Assembly: GCA_023146115.1 (NCBI GenBank)
Contig: JAGLCS010000002.1
Coordinates: 1-62,273, forward strand
Direction: 5' to 3'
DNA: 62,273 bases
From: Abyssibacter sp.
Lineage (GTDB): Bacteria > Pseudomonadota > Gammaproteobacteria > Nevskiales > OUC007
The first letter of the stretch is position 1; each line of letters opens with the position of its first letter. The notes beneath the pieces are model-generated. The model was given only the letters and a program-made list of their open reading frames with translations, was not told where the DNA came from and ran no database searches. A program made the position numbers and the translations under genes. Below are positions 52,659-61,740 of the stretch, one piece after another.

Positions 52659-53315
52659 GTGGAACAGAGAACAGACGAAGAGCAGGTCCAGCGCCTGCGC
52701 GAGTGGGTTGGTGAATACTGGAAGCCCGTGGTGGGCGGCGTCATCGTTGGCCTTGCGGCCGTGTTCGGCTGGCAGGGCTGGACCGGGCATCAGGAAGGTC
52801 AGGCACTCGCCGCCTCCGGTGCATACAACGCCCTGACCCAAGCGATCGAGACCGGTGATCTCGATGCCGCAGCTGGCAGCGCGGATACGCTGGGGAGCGA
52901 GTACAAGGGCACGCTTTACGCGGCGCTGGGCCATCTGATGATTGCCAAGGCCTATGCGGACGAAGCCCGGTATGACGAAGCCGCCGAGTCCCTGAGCTGG
53001 GTTGCAAACTACGCTGATGATGCGCCCACCCGGGCGTTGGCATCGCTGCGTCTGGCGCGCGTGCGCTGGACCCAGGGCGACCCGGATACCGCGTTGAGCG
53101 TGCTCAATGACGCGACGCCGCCGCAGGCTTTCGAGGCGGCGTTCTTCGAACTTAAGGGCGACATTCTGATGACCACCGACGCCACGGAACAGGCGCGCGA
53201 GGCCTATACCGCGGCCTTGGCCGCGATGGATCTGCGCGCGCCGACGCGCTCGGCGGTTGATCGCAAGCTGGCGGAACTGGGCCAGCCGGACGAACAGGAC
53301 GAGCAGGCATCGTGA
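52659..53315 (+). CDS. yfgM: YfgM-type ancillary SecYEG translocon protein
   Basis: A 218-residue protein with a short cytoplasmic N-terminus, one membrane helix (VVGGVIVGLAAVFGW) and a periplasmic TPR-like domain. Family members act as a chaperone link at the SecYEG translocon with PpiD. GTG start 24 bases after the hisS stop. Its TGA overlaps the bamB ATG (TGATG). The order hisS-yfgM-bamB-der is conserved. Confidence 0.9.
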   Translation: MEQRTDEEQVQRLREWVGEYWKPVVGGVIVGLAAVFGWQGWTGHQEGQALAASGAYNALTQAIETGDLDAAAGSADTLGSEYKGTLYAALGHLMIAKAYADEARYDEAAESLSWVANYADDAPTRALASLRLARVRWTQGDPDTALSVLNDATPPQAFEAAFFELKGDILMTTDATEQAREAYTAALAAMDLRAPTRSAVDRKLAELGQPDEQDEQAS

Positions 53316-54460
53316 TGCGCATCGGAATCGTCACCCTCGCCGCCGTGCTGTTGGCTGCCTGCGCGAGTAACGAGGTCGCCAACAAGCCGGCCGAACTCGC
53401 GGACGTCGAAACGCCGGAAGTGAAGTTCAAGCGCGCCTGGTCCAAGGACGTCGGCGCGGGCTCTGCTGGCAAGTTCGCGGCACTGGTACCGCTGGTTGTC
53501 GACACGCGGGTCTTTACCGCCGACGCCAAGGGGCGGATTCGCGCGCTGGATACTGGTGCCGGCGCCACCTTGTGGTCCAAGTCCACCGACTACCGGTTTG
53601 TCGCTGGCCCTGGGCTGGGCAACGGTCAGGTCCTGCTCGGTACGCTGGACGGCGAAGTGGTCGCCTTCGACACCGTGACGGGCGAAGAACGCTGGCGCAC
53701 CGTGGTCGACGCCGAGGTTCTCGCCGCTCCGGTCGAAGGGGGCGGTCGGGTGGTGACGCGCACGGTGGATGGTCGTGTCTTTGGTCTGGATGCAGACAAC
53801 GGCGAGCGCGAATGGGAGTTCAACCGCGCCGCGCCCGCACTGACGCTACGTGGTTTGTCCGATCCGCTGGTGCGGGGAGGCAACACCATCATCGGTCTGG
53901 ACACCGGGCATGTGATCTCGCTGGACACCCGTACCGGCGACGTAGACTGGGAGCAGTTGATCCGTGAGCCCACCGGCCGCTCGGAACTGGAGCGCATCGT
54001 CGATGTGGACGCCCAGCTGCTGCTGGATGATGGCCGCCTGTTCACCGCCAGCTATGGTGGTGAGCTCGTCGTGCTGTCGGCCGTAACCGGTCGCGAAATC
54101 TGGCGCCGCAACCTGCAGAGCTACACCGGCATGGCGGTCAACGGCGACCAGCTGTACGTCACCGATGCCGCTGGCACGGTCTGGGCGCTGGATGTGGTGA
54201 CCGGTGCCGCGATCTGGGACCAGTCGGACCTGTCGTACCGTGGCCTGACCCAGCCCGTGTGGTTTCGCGGCAACCTGATCGTCGGTGACTACGAAGGCTA
54301 TCTGCATGTGCTGTCGCCGGCCGATGGTCGCGTGATCGGTCGCAGCCGACCGGCACGTGACGCGATCCGTGCGACGCCGCGCATCGAAGGCGAGCGGCTG
54401 TACGTACTGGCCACCGATGGCACGCTGGCGGCGCTGGAAACCGTCCCGGTTGAGCCATAG
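53315..54460 (+). CDS. bamB: Outer-membrane protein assembly factor BamB
   Basis: A 381-residue lipoprotein of the BAM complex. Lipobox LLAAC with Cys16, then an eight-bladed beta-propeller with PQQ-like repeats (GRIRALDTGAGATLW, GEVVAFDTVTGEERWR, GTVWALDVVTGAAIW). ATG at 53315 shares a base with the yfgM stop; a GTG one codon earlier is also possible. It lies between yfgM and der, as usual. Confidence 0.95.
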   Translation: MRIGIVTLAAVLLAACASNEVANKPAELADVETPEVKFKRAWSKDVGAGSAGKFAALVPLVVDTRVFTADAKGRIRALDTGAGATLWSKSTDYRFVAGPGLGNGQVLLGTLDGEVVAFDTVTGEERWRTVVDAEVLAAPVEGGGRVVTRTVDGRVFGLDADNGEREWEFNRAAPALTLRGLSDPLVRGGNTIIGLDTGHVISLDTRTGDVDWEQLIREPTGRSELERIVDVDAQLLLDDGRLFTASYGGELVVLSAVTGREIWRRNLQSYTGMAVNGDQLYVTDAAGTVWALDVVTGAAIWDQSDLSYRGLTQPVWFRGNLIVGDYEGYLHVLSPADGRVIGRSRPARDAIRATPRIEGERLYVLATDGTLAALETVPVEP

Positions 54461-54482
54461 CGATCGAGTCTGACAAGTACCC

Positions 54483-55913
54483 ATGACTGACACACCGGCA
54501 GAATCCGGCGCGCTGCCGGTAGTGGCCCTGATCGGGCGGCCCAACGTCGGCAAGTCCACGCTATTCAATCAGCTCACCGGCACGCGCGACGCGTTGGTCG
54601 CCGATCTTCCTGGCCTGACGCGCGATCGCCAGTACGGCATCGGCCGTCTCGAACACCAGCGCTTCATCGTCGTCGATACAGGCGGGATTGGGCCGGACCA
54701 AGATCCTGACTTCCGCGAAATGACCGAAGCGCAGGCGACGGCTGCGCTTGAAGAGGCCGATGTCGTCGTCTTTCTGGTCGACGCGCGCTCTGGCCTGAAC
54801 CCCGCCGATCAGGAGATCGCGAGGCGCCTGCGCCGGCAGGACCGGCCGGTGGTTCTCGCTGTCAACAAATCCGAAGGACTCAGCGCGGTCGAAGCCAATG
54901 CCGACTTCTACGCGCTGGGGATGGGCGATCCGTTGCCGATCGCCGCGGCACACAACCGCGGTCTGGTGTCGCTGGGCGAGCGTTTGGCCGAGCACCTGCC
55001 AGCGTTCGGGCAGGGTGAGCCGCCGCCTCCGCGCGATCCCGGCATCCCGCGCATTTGCGTGATCGGGCGCCCGAATGTGGGCAAGTCCACCCTGGTTAAT
55101 CGGCTGCTCGGCGAAGAGCGCGTGGTGGCGGCCGATGCGCCGGGCGCAACGCGCGACAGTGTTGAAGTCGGCTTCGACTGGCAGGGACGCACATTTCGTC
55201 TGGTTGATACTGCCGGTCTGCGGCGGCGTTCCAAGCGCGATGGCATCGCCGAGAAGTTCAGTGGCGTGAAGACGCTCCAGGCGATCGAGCAAAGTGACGT
55301 GGCGATTGTTGTCGTCGACGCCCGCTCTGATATCGGTGCCCAGGATGCCCGTGTGCTGGGTCTGGCAGCGGCCGAGGGCCGCTCGATCATTGTTGCCATC
55401 AACAAGTGGGACAAGCTCGAGGAAGCGGTTCGCAAGCAGATTCGCGAAGAGCTGGACTACAAGCTGCCGTATCTGGATTTCGCACCGGTGCACACGATCT
55501 CGGCCCTACGTGGTTCGGGGCTGGGTGAGCTGATGCGCTCGGTGGTCCGGGCATCGGATTCAGCGAACGCCAACCTGACGACATCGGCCTTGACCAAGGT
55601 GCTGGAAGACGCCGTTCGCGCCCACCAGCCGCCGGCCGTCCATGGCCGCCGGATCAAGCTGCGTTACGCGCATCAAGGCGGCCGCCGGCCCCCGAAGATC
55701 GTCATTCACGGCAACCAGACCGCCCGCGTCAATACCGACTACAAGCGTTATCTCTCGAATCGCTTCCGCGAAGCGTTCGACCTGTATGCCACGCCGGTCG
55801 AGATCCTGTTCAAAAGCGGTGACAATCCCTTTGAAGGACGCCGCAATACGCTCACGCCCCGGCAGGAGCGCAAGCGCAAGCGCCAGGTCAAACGCTTCGG
55901 CAAGAACAAGTAA
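54483..55913 (+). CDS. der: Ribosome-associated GTPase Der
   Basis: A 476-residue double-GTPase for 50S subunit biogenesis. Two complete G domains: IGRPNVGKSTLFNQL near residue 15 and IGRPNVGKSTLVNRLL near residue 195, with NKSE/NKWD recognition motifs and DTAGLRRRSKRDG. The C-terminal KH-like domain ends in the basic RKRQVKRFGKNK tail. Length fits Der. Confidence 0.96.
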   Translation: MTDTPAESGALPVVALIGRPNVGKSTLFNQLTGTRDALVADLPGLTRDRQYGIGRLEHQRFIVVDTGGIGPDQDPDFREMTEAQATAALEEADVVVFLVDARSGLNPADQEIARRLRRQDRPVVLAVNKSEGLSAVEANADFYALGMGDPLPIAAAHNRGLVSLGERLAEHLPAFGQGEPPPPRDPGIPRICVIGRPNVGKSTLVNRLLGEERVVAADAPGATRDSVEVGFDWQGRTFRLVDTAGLRRRSKRDGIAEKFSGVKTLQAIEQSDVAIVVVDARSDIGAQDARVLGLAAAEGRSIIVAINKWDKLEEAVRKQIREELDYKLPYLDFAPVHTISALRGSGLGELMRSVVRASDSANANLTTSALTKVLEDAVRAHQPPAVHGRRIKLRYAHQGGRRPPKIVIHGNQTARVNTDYKRYLSNRFREAFDLYATPVEILFKSGDNPFEGRRNTLTPRQERKRKRQVKRFGKNK

Positions 55914-55923
55914 CCACGCCGGG

Positions 55924-58314
55924 CTACTGTCGCCAGGCGTCCGTCGCTTCCCACATTCTCAGATAGCCTTCCGCGGACGAGAACAATGCCCGCAATGCGT
56001 TGTTCACTTCGTCGGTGCTACGGTCCTCGGTGAACTGCTGCATGTCGGCGATCTGGTCCGGGTACAGCCCGTAATGCGCCACGCCACGGCCGTCGTAGAG
56101 CCCGAACTCATGATCTCCGGTGACCTGCTTGTCGAATTCCACGCGTCCGTCCACCGAGAGGAATGGGTAGAGCGGGGTATCGGCCGGGTTGCTGTTGCCG
56201 GGCAGTGATGCGATGCCGTTGACGTCGCTGGCCATGCCGGTCGGGATGATGTCGCCAACGCGTAGCGTCGCCGGCCGCTCGCCGGCCCGTAGCAGCTTGT
56301 CCACCCATGCGGCGCGCGAGCTGGCAAAGCGGCTGATTGTGCCGCCATCGGCCACCACGCGGTCCAGCAACTCCTCCGAGTAAAGCCAGTCGTGGCTGCT
56401 GGTCACGCCGGGGTACCCGTTGGTTTCCGCGATTTCCAGAATACGGTCAATGACCGCACGGGCGCTGTGATCGACCTCGATCACCATATTGCGCCGCATC
56501 AGTTCCTCGATCAGGAACTGACCCAGGTCGGTGATGCCCTGCAGGTTGCAAAGACCGTGTTCCGACTGTGGAACCAGCGGCGGGACCGGCAGCGCCTGAC
56601 TGAGCTGGCCGTTGATGTACTCCAGTTGCAGCAGCAACTGATCGATCACGCCCAGCGGGTTGACCGAATCCGGTGATTCGATGGACGGGTCGCTGAACTC
56701 TGCCGGGCAGGCCTCGTAGAGTAGGGGTGTTCCGGTCTCGATCAGGTTCCCGACATAGAGAATCGTGCCGATGCCCAGGGCTTCGTCCGGGACCACGCCA
56801 CCAAAGGCATTGTCGAACTTGTGGATCGGGAAGATGTGGCGCACGCCCATGTCGTAGGCCGCATCCAGTCGCTGCACCAGTTCCTCGCGTGTGCATTCGG
56901 CCACGCCGAGGAACTCGCCGCAGTTGAACAGCTTGGAGATCTCGATGCCCAGCACCACGGCCAGCTTGCCGTCCTCGACCACCGAGCGAGCGTCGGTCGG
57001 ATTGTCGACGATCCGGAACCAGCCCTTGCCGGGGCCGCCGTTCTGCGCGTCGATGTAATCCTGCATTTCGTGGATACGCTGGTACTGAAGGCGCCAGTTC
57101 TCCTCGAAATCACAGGCGTTCTGCTTTTGAGGGTTGATCTGGCACAGCACTTCGCTACCAGTGAAGTGGTTGACCAGAATTCTTAGGCCACCCAGATAAG
57201 CCCGTTCGATCCACTTGTAGTAGCTCTGATGGTGCTGCAATGAATTGTGGGTGGGCCAGAACGGAAAGTCGGGCCAGCCCCGGGTCTGATGCACCGGGCT
57301 GATCCCCGAGGTCACCGTTTCTACCAGTCCCAGCGTGCCCTGCGGACCATGATTGACGGCGCAGTCGTGCAGCGCGTGGTCTACGCCAAACTTGTGAAAC
57401 GGATCGCCGTAGTTCACCTGACCGCCGATGAATTCGTAGGCGGTGATATGGGAGTGGGCATCGATAAAGCCGTAGAGGTCGCCGTCGCCCAGACTGCTGG
57501 CGGACACGCTGTCGGCGAACAAGGGCACATCACGCAGATAAAGCGCAGGACCGTCCTCGTCGAGCAATGTCGCGTTCAGTTCGGCTTCCGGATAGTCGGC
57601 ACAGCCGCTGGCCGGCTCCAGCACGAACTCGGTGTCGATACCGGCGGCTGTCGCGTCGGTCAGGCCGAGCAGGTCCGCGGCCGCCGCCAGCCGTTGACCG
57701 GTGATGGCGTTGCTGAGACTGAAATGACCGTCGCTGGCTGGCAAGAGGTTCCACACCGCGAGATCGTTGGCACGACGAACAACCGCCAGCTGCGGATTGA
57801 CATCGATGCCGCCCACGGTATCGCCGACATCACCCACGGTGTCGCCGACATCGCGAATCGGACCGCTGCCCGGATCAACAATGTCGAGCAGAATATCGGT
57901 GATGTCGCCAACGCCGCTGACCAGCTCGCCCACCTGACCAACGAAATTGCCCAGCCCGTCGAGCAGCTCACCGGCCGGATCGGTGATCCCGAGCAGGGTT
58001 TTCGTCCCCAGCTCGCCGGGAGCGCGTGCATACGACGCCATGAGCAGGTAGGAGCCCAAAGCCGTTGGCTCGAAGCGAAAGGCGGTGGCGGCTGCGGCTT
58101 GCGGACGGACCGTGAAATCGTCGCCGGTGTCGGTGAGCGCCACGTAACCCGCGCCGGCGTGAAGCACATAGCAACCCTTGGCCACCGAGTAGATCGTTTG
58201 CGTATCCATCACTGGCGGCGTCTCGCTGCCGGCGTTCGACCCGCCGGAACCGCAACCCACAAGCAGTCCCGACAGTAATGCGGCAATCGCCCAGGTAATG
58301 AATCCCCTGATCAT
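55924..58314 (-). CDS. Large lipoprotein with dipeptidase/amidohydrolase-like domain
   Basis: A 796-residue lipoprotein: signal MIRGFITWAIAALLSGLLVGC with lipobox LVGC. Residues up to about 280 form an N-terminal region, including a low-complexity Gly-Asp-Val repeat (RDVGDTVGDVGDTVGG) near 165-180. Then FIDAHSHITAYEF with a His-x-His metal motif (Asp285, His287, His289) opens an amidohydrolase-fold domain. VIEVDHSARAVIDRIL and GVTSSHDWLYSEELLDR resemble the later metal sites of membrane dipeptidases (M19). AAGGAG lies 5 bases before the 58314 ATG, favouring it over 58317 and 58329. It is convergent with der (10-base gap). Confidence 0.75.
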   Translation of the reverse strand: MIRGFITWAIAALLSGLLVGCGSGGSNAGSETPPVMDTQTIYSVAKGCYVLHAGAGYVALTDTGDDFTVRPQAAAATAFRFEPTALGSYLLMASYARAPGELGTKTLLGITDPAGELLDGLGNFVGQVGELVSGVGDITDILLDIVDPGSGPIRDVGDTVGDVGDTVGGIDVNPQLAVVRRANDLAVWNLLPASDGHFSLSNAITGQRLAAAADLLGLTDATAAGIDTEFVLEPASGCADYPEAELNATLLDEDGPALYLRDVPLFADSVSASSLGDGDLYGFIDAHSHITAYEFIGGQVNYGDPFHKFGVDHALHDCAVNHGPQGTLGLVETVTSGISPVHQTRGWPDFPFWPTHNSLQHHQSYYKWIERAYLGGLRILVNHFTGSEVLCQINPQKQNACDFEENWRLQYQRIHEMQDYIDAQNGGPGKGWFRIVDNPTDARSVVEDGKLAVVLGIEISKLFNCGEFLGVAECTREELVQRLDAAYDMGVRHIFPIHKFDNAFGGVVPDEALGIGTILYVGNLIETGTPLLYEACPAEFSDPSIESPDSVNPLGVIDQLLLQLEYINGQLSQALPVPPLVPQSEHGLCNLQGITDLGQFLIEELMRRNMVIEVDHSARAVIDRILEIAETNGYPGVTSSHDWLYSEELLDRVVADGGTISRFASSRAAWVDKLLRAGERPATLRVGDIIPTGMASDVNGIASLPGNSNPADTPLYPFLSVDGRVEFDKQVTGDHEFGLYDGRGVAHYGLYPDQIADMQQFTEDRSTDEVNNALRALFSSAEGYLRMWEATDAWRQ

Positions 58315-58537
58315 CATCACTCCTTCCATGGTTTGGTCGTCCCTGTCACCAGGGCTCTTCGCCAGTCTAGGAGCCGACGATCCACCGCGAGACGACCGGG
58401 GGCTGGATTTACTACATCCGACGGCTGGGGATGGGTTATGCGTCCCATCTGGCGGTGTTCGGGCCGCTTTCGGCTGAGGCGCGAAAACCGTCCCTGTCCG
58501 GCAACAGTGGTATCTGCTTGATATATCTGGGGATTTT

Positions 58538-58554
58538 CATATGCGCTGGATATG
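58538..58554. promoter_or_regulatory. Inverted repeat CATAT-N7-ATATG
   Basis: CATAT (58538-58542) and ATATG (58550-58554) are exact complements with a 7-base spacer, about 85 bases upstream of the sigma-54 promoter. GATATATC at 58520-58527 is a further palindrome. Either could be the site of an enhancer-binding activator. Confidence 0.35.
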
Positions 58555-58597
58555 GTGTCACGGGGGGTGTTCCCAGAAGGTGACAGGTGGCATTCGT

Positions 58598-58610
58598 TAA
58601 GTTATTGATT
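58598..58610 (-). promoter_or_regulatory. IHF consensus site
   Basis: On the minus strand the 13 bases read AATCAATAACTTA, an exact match to the IHF consensus WATCAANNNNTTR. It lies between the upstream inverted repeat and the sigma-54-type promoter, the expected place for an IHF bend. Confidence 0.6.
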
Positions 58611-58626
58611 TTTTAATAAAAATTGA

Positions 58627-58644
58627 TTGGCACGCAGCATGCAA
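58627..58644 (+). promoter_or_regulatory. Sigma-54 (RpoN) -24/-12 promoter
   Basis: TTGGCACGCAGCATGCAA holds GG at 58629-58630 and GC at 58641-58642, exactly 10 bases apart. TGGCACG-N4-ATGCA matches the consensus TGGCACG-N4-TTGCA at all but one position. The predicted start is about 58655, giving a 45-base leader before the EF-hand gene. Confidence 0.75.
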
Positions 58645-58699
58645 CCTACTTGGTGACAGTCGAAAGGCTGCGACTAATTTGATTTGGAGAGAACGAACC

Positions 58700-59221
58700 A
58701 TGAAAACGCAGATCGCTTTGATCAGTTCCGCACTGATGGTCAGCACCGCCGCACTTGCCGCAACGGGTTCGATGGACACCGAAACCTCTGTGGACACGGA
58801 AAACCGTAGCTACGAGGGCAGCAGCAGCATCTCTGGCGATGCGTCGCGTGATGGCGTCTCCACCGAGATCAACCGTGAGGGTGAATTCTCCGGTCCGAAT
58901 GTCGAACGCAGCAGCTCGGGCAGCTTGTCGTCGAGCGTCAGCTTCAACGACATGACGGAATCGCCGGATGAAGCGTTCTCGCAGATGGACGAGGACAGCA
59001 ACGGTGTGCTGTCACAGCTGGAAACCGAAGGTACGCCGTTGCGCGACCGTTTCGATTCCGCTGATGAAGACGGTGACTCCACGTTGACCGACGGTGAGTT
59101 TTCGAACTTCGTCGCTTCACTTGGCGACAACATGGGTGAAGAAGACTCGGACGCTTCTGATGAAGCCGAAGACGAATTCGATGAAGCTGAAGACGACGTT
59201 GAGGACGAATTCGGCGAATAA
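58700..59221 (+). CDS. Secreted acidic EF-hand protein
   Basis: A 173-residue protein with a signal peptide (MKTQIALISSALMVSTAALA). Two EF-hand loops: residues 97-108 (Asp97, Asp99, Asn101, Glu108) and 122-133 (Asp122, Asp124, Asp126, Glu133), both canonical 12-residue loops. The region before them is serine-rich and the C-terminal 25 residues are almost all Asp/Glu (DEAEDEFDEAEDDVEDEF). It probably binds calcium outside the cytoplasm; the role is unknown. A GGAGA ribosome-binding site lies at 58686-58690. It is a single-gene unit between a sigma-54-type promoter and a strong terminator. Confidence 0.8.
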   Translation: MKTQIALISSALMVSTAALAATGSMDTETSVDTENRSYEGSSSISGDASRDGVSTEINREGEFSGPNVERSSSGSLSSSVSFNDMTESPDEAFSQMDEDSNGVLSQLETEGTPLRDRFDSADEDGDSTLTDGEFSNFVASLGDNMGEEDSDASDEAEDEFDEAEDDVEDEFGE

Positions 59222-59243
59222 TCGCTGACCCCTCGAGTCAAGC

Positions 59244-59275
59244 GCGCGCTGGCCTTCGGGCCAGCGCGCTTTTTT
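59244..59275 (+). terminator. Strong Rho-independent terminator
   Basis: GCGCGCTGGCC (59244-59254) and GGCCAGCGCGC (59259-59269) pair perfectly with a TTCG tetraloop, followed by six T residues. It is 22 bases after the EF-hand gene. Confidence 0.95.
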
Positions 59276-59354
59276 GTGCCCGCGATGCTGGATCGCTAGC
59301 GTCGATGCTATGCTCAAGGCGTCAATATCTTGGGTAGTTCACGGGGTTCTTGCC

Positions 59355-60269
59355 ATGACAGTGGCTTATTCTGCGTTTCGGCCTGTGTCGGCCATCCTGC
59401 TCGCCTGCAGCCTGATCGGCTGTGGTGGTGATACGGAGTCCGCTGCGCAAGCCGATGATCCGCTCGCCACAGGTGCGGGCTTTATCGCCTTGACCACCAC
59501 GCTGCTCGGCGGTGACGCCATCAGCCAGAAATCCATGGGATTCGGCGCATTGACGGCGCCGGGCCGCAAGGCGGCCGTCACAACGCCTTGCGACAGCGGC
59601 AGCATGACGGTCGATGAGGCAACAGGGCGCACCGAATACGACAGCTGCGTCACCCAGTTCACCAACGGTGGTTACAGCCTGACGTCCACGCTGGATGGCG
59701 TGGAGATCTCCACTGAAACCGATTGTCCGGACACCTCGTCCTGCGCCGCCAACAGTACGTTCTTCTTGGATCAGTACGGCGAGAACGGGCAGCCGCTGGT
59801 CGCCGTGAATCAGGATTCCAATGGCGTGGATGTACGGTCCACGGCATTGCTCACAGATCGCTATTCGGTGGCCACGAGCAACGACACCACCACCTACAAC
59901 TCTTTGCTCAACGGTCGCGTCACGTCGCAGGACCGGGCTGCCGGTTTGCCTGAACTGCGTTTCGTTTACAACGAAGTTCGCTTTGTCGAGGTCGAAAGCC
60001 CGCAAGGCTATTCCGTTGCGATCGACGGTGCGTTCAATTCGAATGCGGGCAGCATTGCCGCCGGCTGTGCCAGTGGCGCCGCCATGTTCGCCACGACGAC
60101 CCCGGTCCAGTTCGACTCGGGTGGCGCACTGACGGCGGGCGCGCTCACCGTGACATTGGCGGACGACACGGCCGTGACCGCCACGGTGGAGAACGGTGTG
60201 TTCGTGATCCGCTCCGGCGGCGAGAGCACGACGTACAGCCTTGCCCAGCTGAGTGCGCTTTGCAGCTAA
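59355..60269 (+). CDS. Hypothetical lipoprotein
   Basis: A 304-residue lipoprotein: lipobox SLIGC with Cys23 follows the hydrophobic RPVSAILLACSL stretch. The mature chain is rich in Thr, Ser, Asn and small residues, with several cysteine pairs (TPCDSG, DSCVTQF, DCPDTSSCAANS, AAGCASGA, ALCS) that may form disulfides, and looks mainly beta. I do not recognise the family. The start at 59355 gives the shortest signal sequence; in-frame ATGs upstream at 59310 and 59274 would lengthen it, the latter starting inside the terminator. It is convergent with xseA. Confidence 0.65.
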   Translation: MTVAYSAFRPVSAILLACSLIGCGGDTESAAQADDPLATGAGFIALTTTLLGGDAISQKSMGFGALTAPGRKAAVTTPCDSGSMTVDEATGRTEYDSCVTQFTNGGYSLTSTLDGVEISTETDCPDTSSCAANSTFFLDQYGENGQPLVAVNQDSNGVDVRSTALLTDRYSVATSNDTTTYNSLLNGRVTSQDRAAGLPELRFVYNEVRFVEVESPQGYSVAIDGAFNSNAGSIAAGCASGAAMFATTTPVQFDSGGALTAGALTVTLADDTAVTATVENGVFVIRSGGESTTYSLAQLSALCS

Positions 60270-60277
60270 GCCATTAG

Positions 60278-61663
60278 CTAGGATTGCCCGTCGACGTTTT
60301 CCCCTGACGTCCCGTCCCTCGCGCGTATGGTCGTCTCGACGCGGGCTCTTAATACGCCGTCGGTCAGGCGCAGATCAATGGCATCGCCCGCGCTGACCTG
60401 ACTCACCGAACGGATGACCTGCTGTTCGGGGTTTGTCGCCACGGCGAAGCCGCGGTTGAGTACAGCCAGGGGGCTGACGGCCTCCAACTCGCGGCCCATC
60501 GCGCCGACTCGCATTCGTTGATCGTCCAGCTTGCGGACAGTCGCGCGCGTCAGCGCCGTCTGTAGCTGATCGATGTGTCGGGCTGCGCGTTGCAAGCCCA
60601 GCCGTGGATGCTGGCCGCCGAGTCGGGAATCCAGCGCATTCAACCGCTGACCCGCGATCTGCAACCGGCTGTACGCGAGTCGCTGCAAGCGCTCCGCCAG
60701 TTCATCCACGCGCTGTGCCCGCTGCTCCAGATGGCGCCCGGGATGGGCGAGGGTGACGCGGTGGTGCAGTGTCGTGACCTCACGGGTGCGGACCGCCAGC
60801 AACGCGCGCAGTGCGCGCTGTGACTGGGCGGCATGGCTTGTCAGCACTGCCATGCGTTCGCGTAGATCCGGCGCGGCAAGCTCGGCGGCTGCCGATGGCG
60901 TGGGTGCCCGCAAGTCGGCGACGAGGTCGGTAATGGTCGTGTCCACCTCATGGCCGACACCGCTGATGACCGGGATGCGGGAGGCGACGATGGCGCGGGC
61001 CACCCGCTCTTCATTAAACGGCCACAAGTCTTCGAGTGATCCGCCGCCACGGCTGACGATCAGAACATCGGCCTCGCCGTGAATATTGGCGCGCGCGATG
61101 GCGTCCTCGACCCCGGCGGCGGCGCGGTCGCCTTGCACCAGAGTCGGGTAGACAACGACATCGATGAGCGGGCAGCGTCGCGCCAGCACCGCGCGGATAT
61201 CACGCAGGGCGGCTCCGGTGGCCGAGGTGACGATGCCGAGGCAGGTCGGGTTTGACGGAATGGATCGCTTGCGCTCCGGTTCGAACAGTCCTTCGGCCGC
61301 CAGTTTTTGCTTGAGCGCTTCGAACTGCAGGCGTAGCGCGCCTTCGCCGGCCGGCTCCATGTGTTCGATGATGAGCTGAAAATCGCCGCGCGCCTCGTAC
61401 AGTCCCAGCCGGCCGCGCACCAGCACCTCGTCGCCGTCGCGGGGCGGCTGTCCGACCAGTCGATTGGCATTGCGGAACATCGCGCAGCGTAGTTGAGCGC
61501 CCGCGTCCTTGAGACTCAGGTACCAGTGGCCGGAGCGGGGCACCGAAAGATTAGATATTTCGCCCTGCACCCAGATCCGGCCAAAGCCTTGCTGCAGCAG
61601 CAGTCCGACCTCCCGGTTGAGCTGGCTCACGGTGAAAATGGCGCGGCGATCGTCTGAGTTCAT
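60278..61663 (-). CDS. xseA: Exodeoxyribonuclease VII large subunit
   Basis: A 461-residue subunit of exonuclease VII, which degrades single-stranded DNA. The N-terminal OB domain reads [20 protein letters not shown] and [20 protein letters not shown]-type sequence, followed by the nuclease core ([33 protein letters not shown]) and a coiled-coil C-terminal region. The start at 61663 ([10 protein letters not shown]) is preferred because the family N-terminus begins there. It is divergent from guaB, a conserved pair. Confidence 0.93.
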   Translation of the reverse strand: MNSDDRRAIFTVSQLNREVGLLLQQGFGRIWVQGEISNLSVPRSGHWYLSLKDAGAQLRCAMFRNANRLVGQPPRDGDEVLVRGRLGLYEARGDFQLIIEHMEPAGEGALRLQFEALKQKLAAEGLFEPERKRSIPSNPTCLGIVTSATGAALRDIRAVLARRCPLIDVVVYPTLVQGDRAAAGVEDAIARANIHGEADVLIVSRGGGSLEDLWPFNEERVARAIVASRIPVISGVGHEVDTTITDLVADLRAPTPSAAAELAAPDLRERMAVLTSHAAQSQRALRALLAVRTREVTTLHHRVTLAHPGRHLEQRAQRVDELAERLQRLAYSRLQIAGQRLNALDSRLGGQHPRLGLQRAARHIDQLQTALTRATVRKLDDQRMRVGAMGRELEAVSPLAVLNRGFAVATNPEQQVIRSVSQVSAGDAIDLRLTDGVLRARVETTIRARDGTSGENVDGQS

Positions 61664-61706
61664 GCCAAATGGGTTTGCTGGAGGGCCAGGGGCTTGCGCA
61701 GCCGCG

Positions 61707-61712
61707 TATACT
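61707..61712 (+). promoter_or_regulatory. Candidate guaB -10 with GC-rich discriminator
   Basis: TATACT lies 28 bases upstream of the guaB ATG, followed by ACGCCCCCC. A GC-rich discriminator is a known feature of promoters inhibited by ppGpp. No good -35 could be assigned. The same ATACTACGCC string occurs at the yajC promoter. Confidence 0.5.
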
Positions 61713-61740
61713 ACGCCCCCCTTCAGACCCGAACTCCGCC

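Larger units (their letters stand above)
58315..58699. promoter_or_regulatory. 385-bp region with AT-rich regulatory segment
   Basis: No gene seen. The first half is GC-rich and close to the divergent lipoprotein gene. From about 58500 it turns AT-rich, with an inverted repeat, an IHF-like site and a sigma-54-type promoter, all listed separately. This change in base composition inside an otherwise GC-rich window is striking. Confidence 0.6.

Noticed and set aside
60753-61082. Plus-strand frame inside xseA
   Set aside because: It is antisense to a well-conserved enzyme and lacks any family signal.
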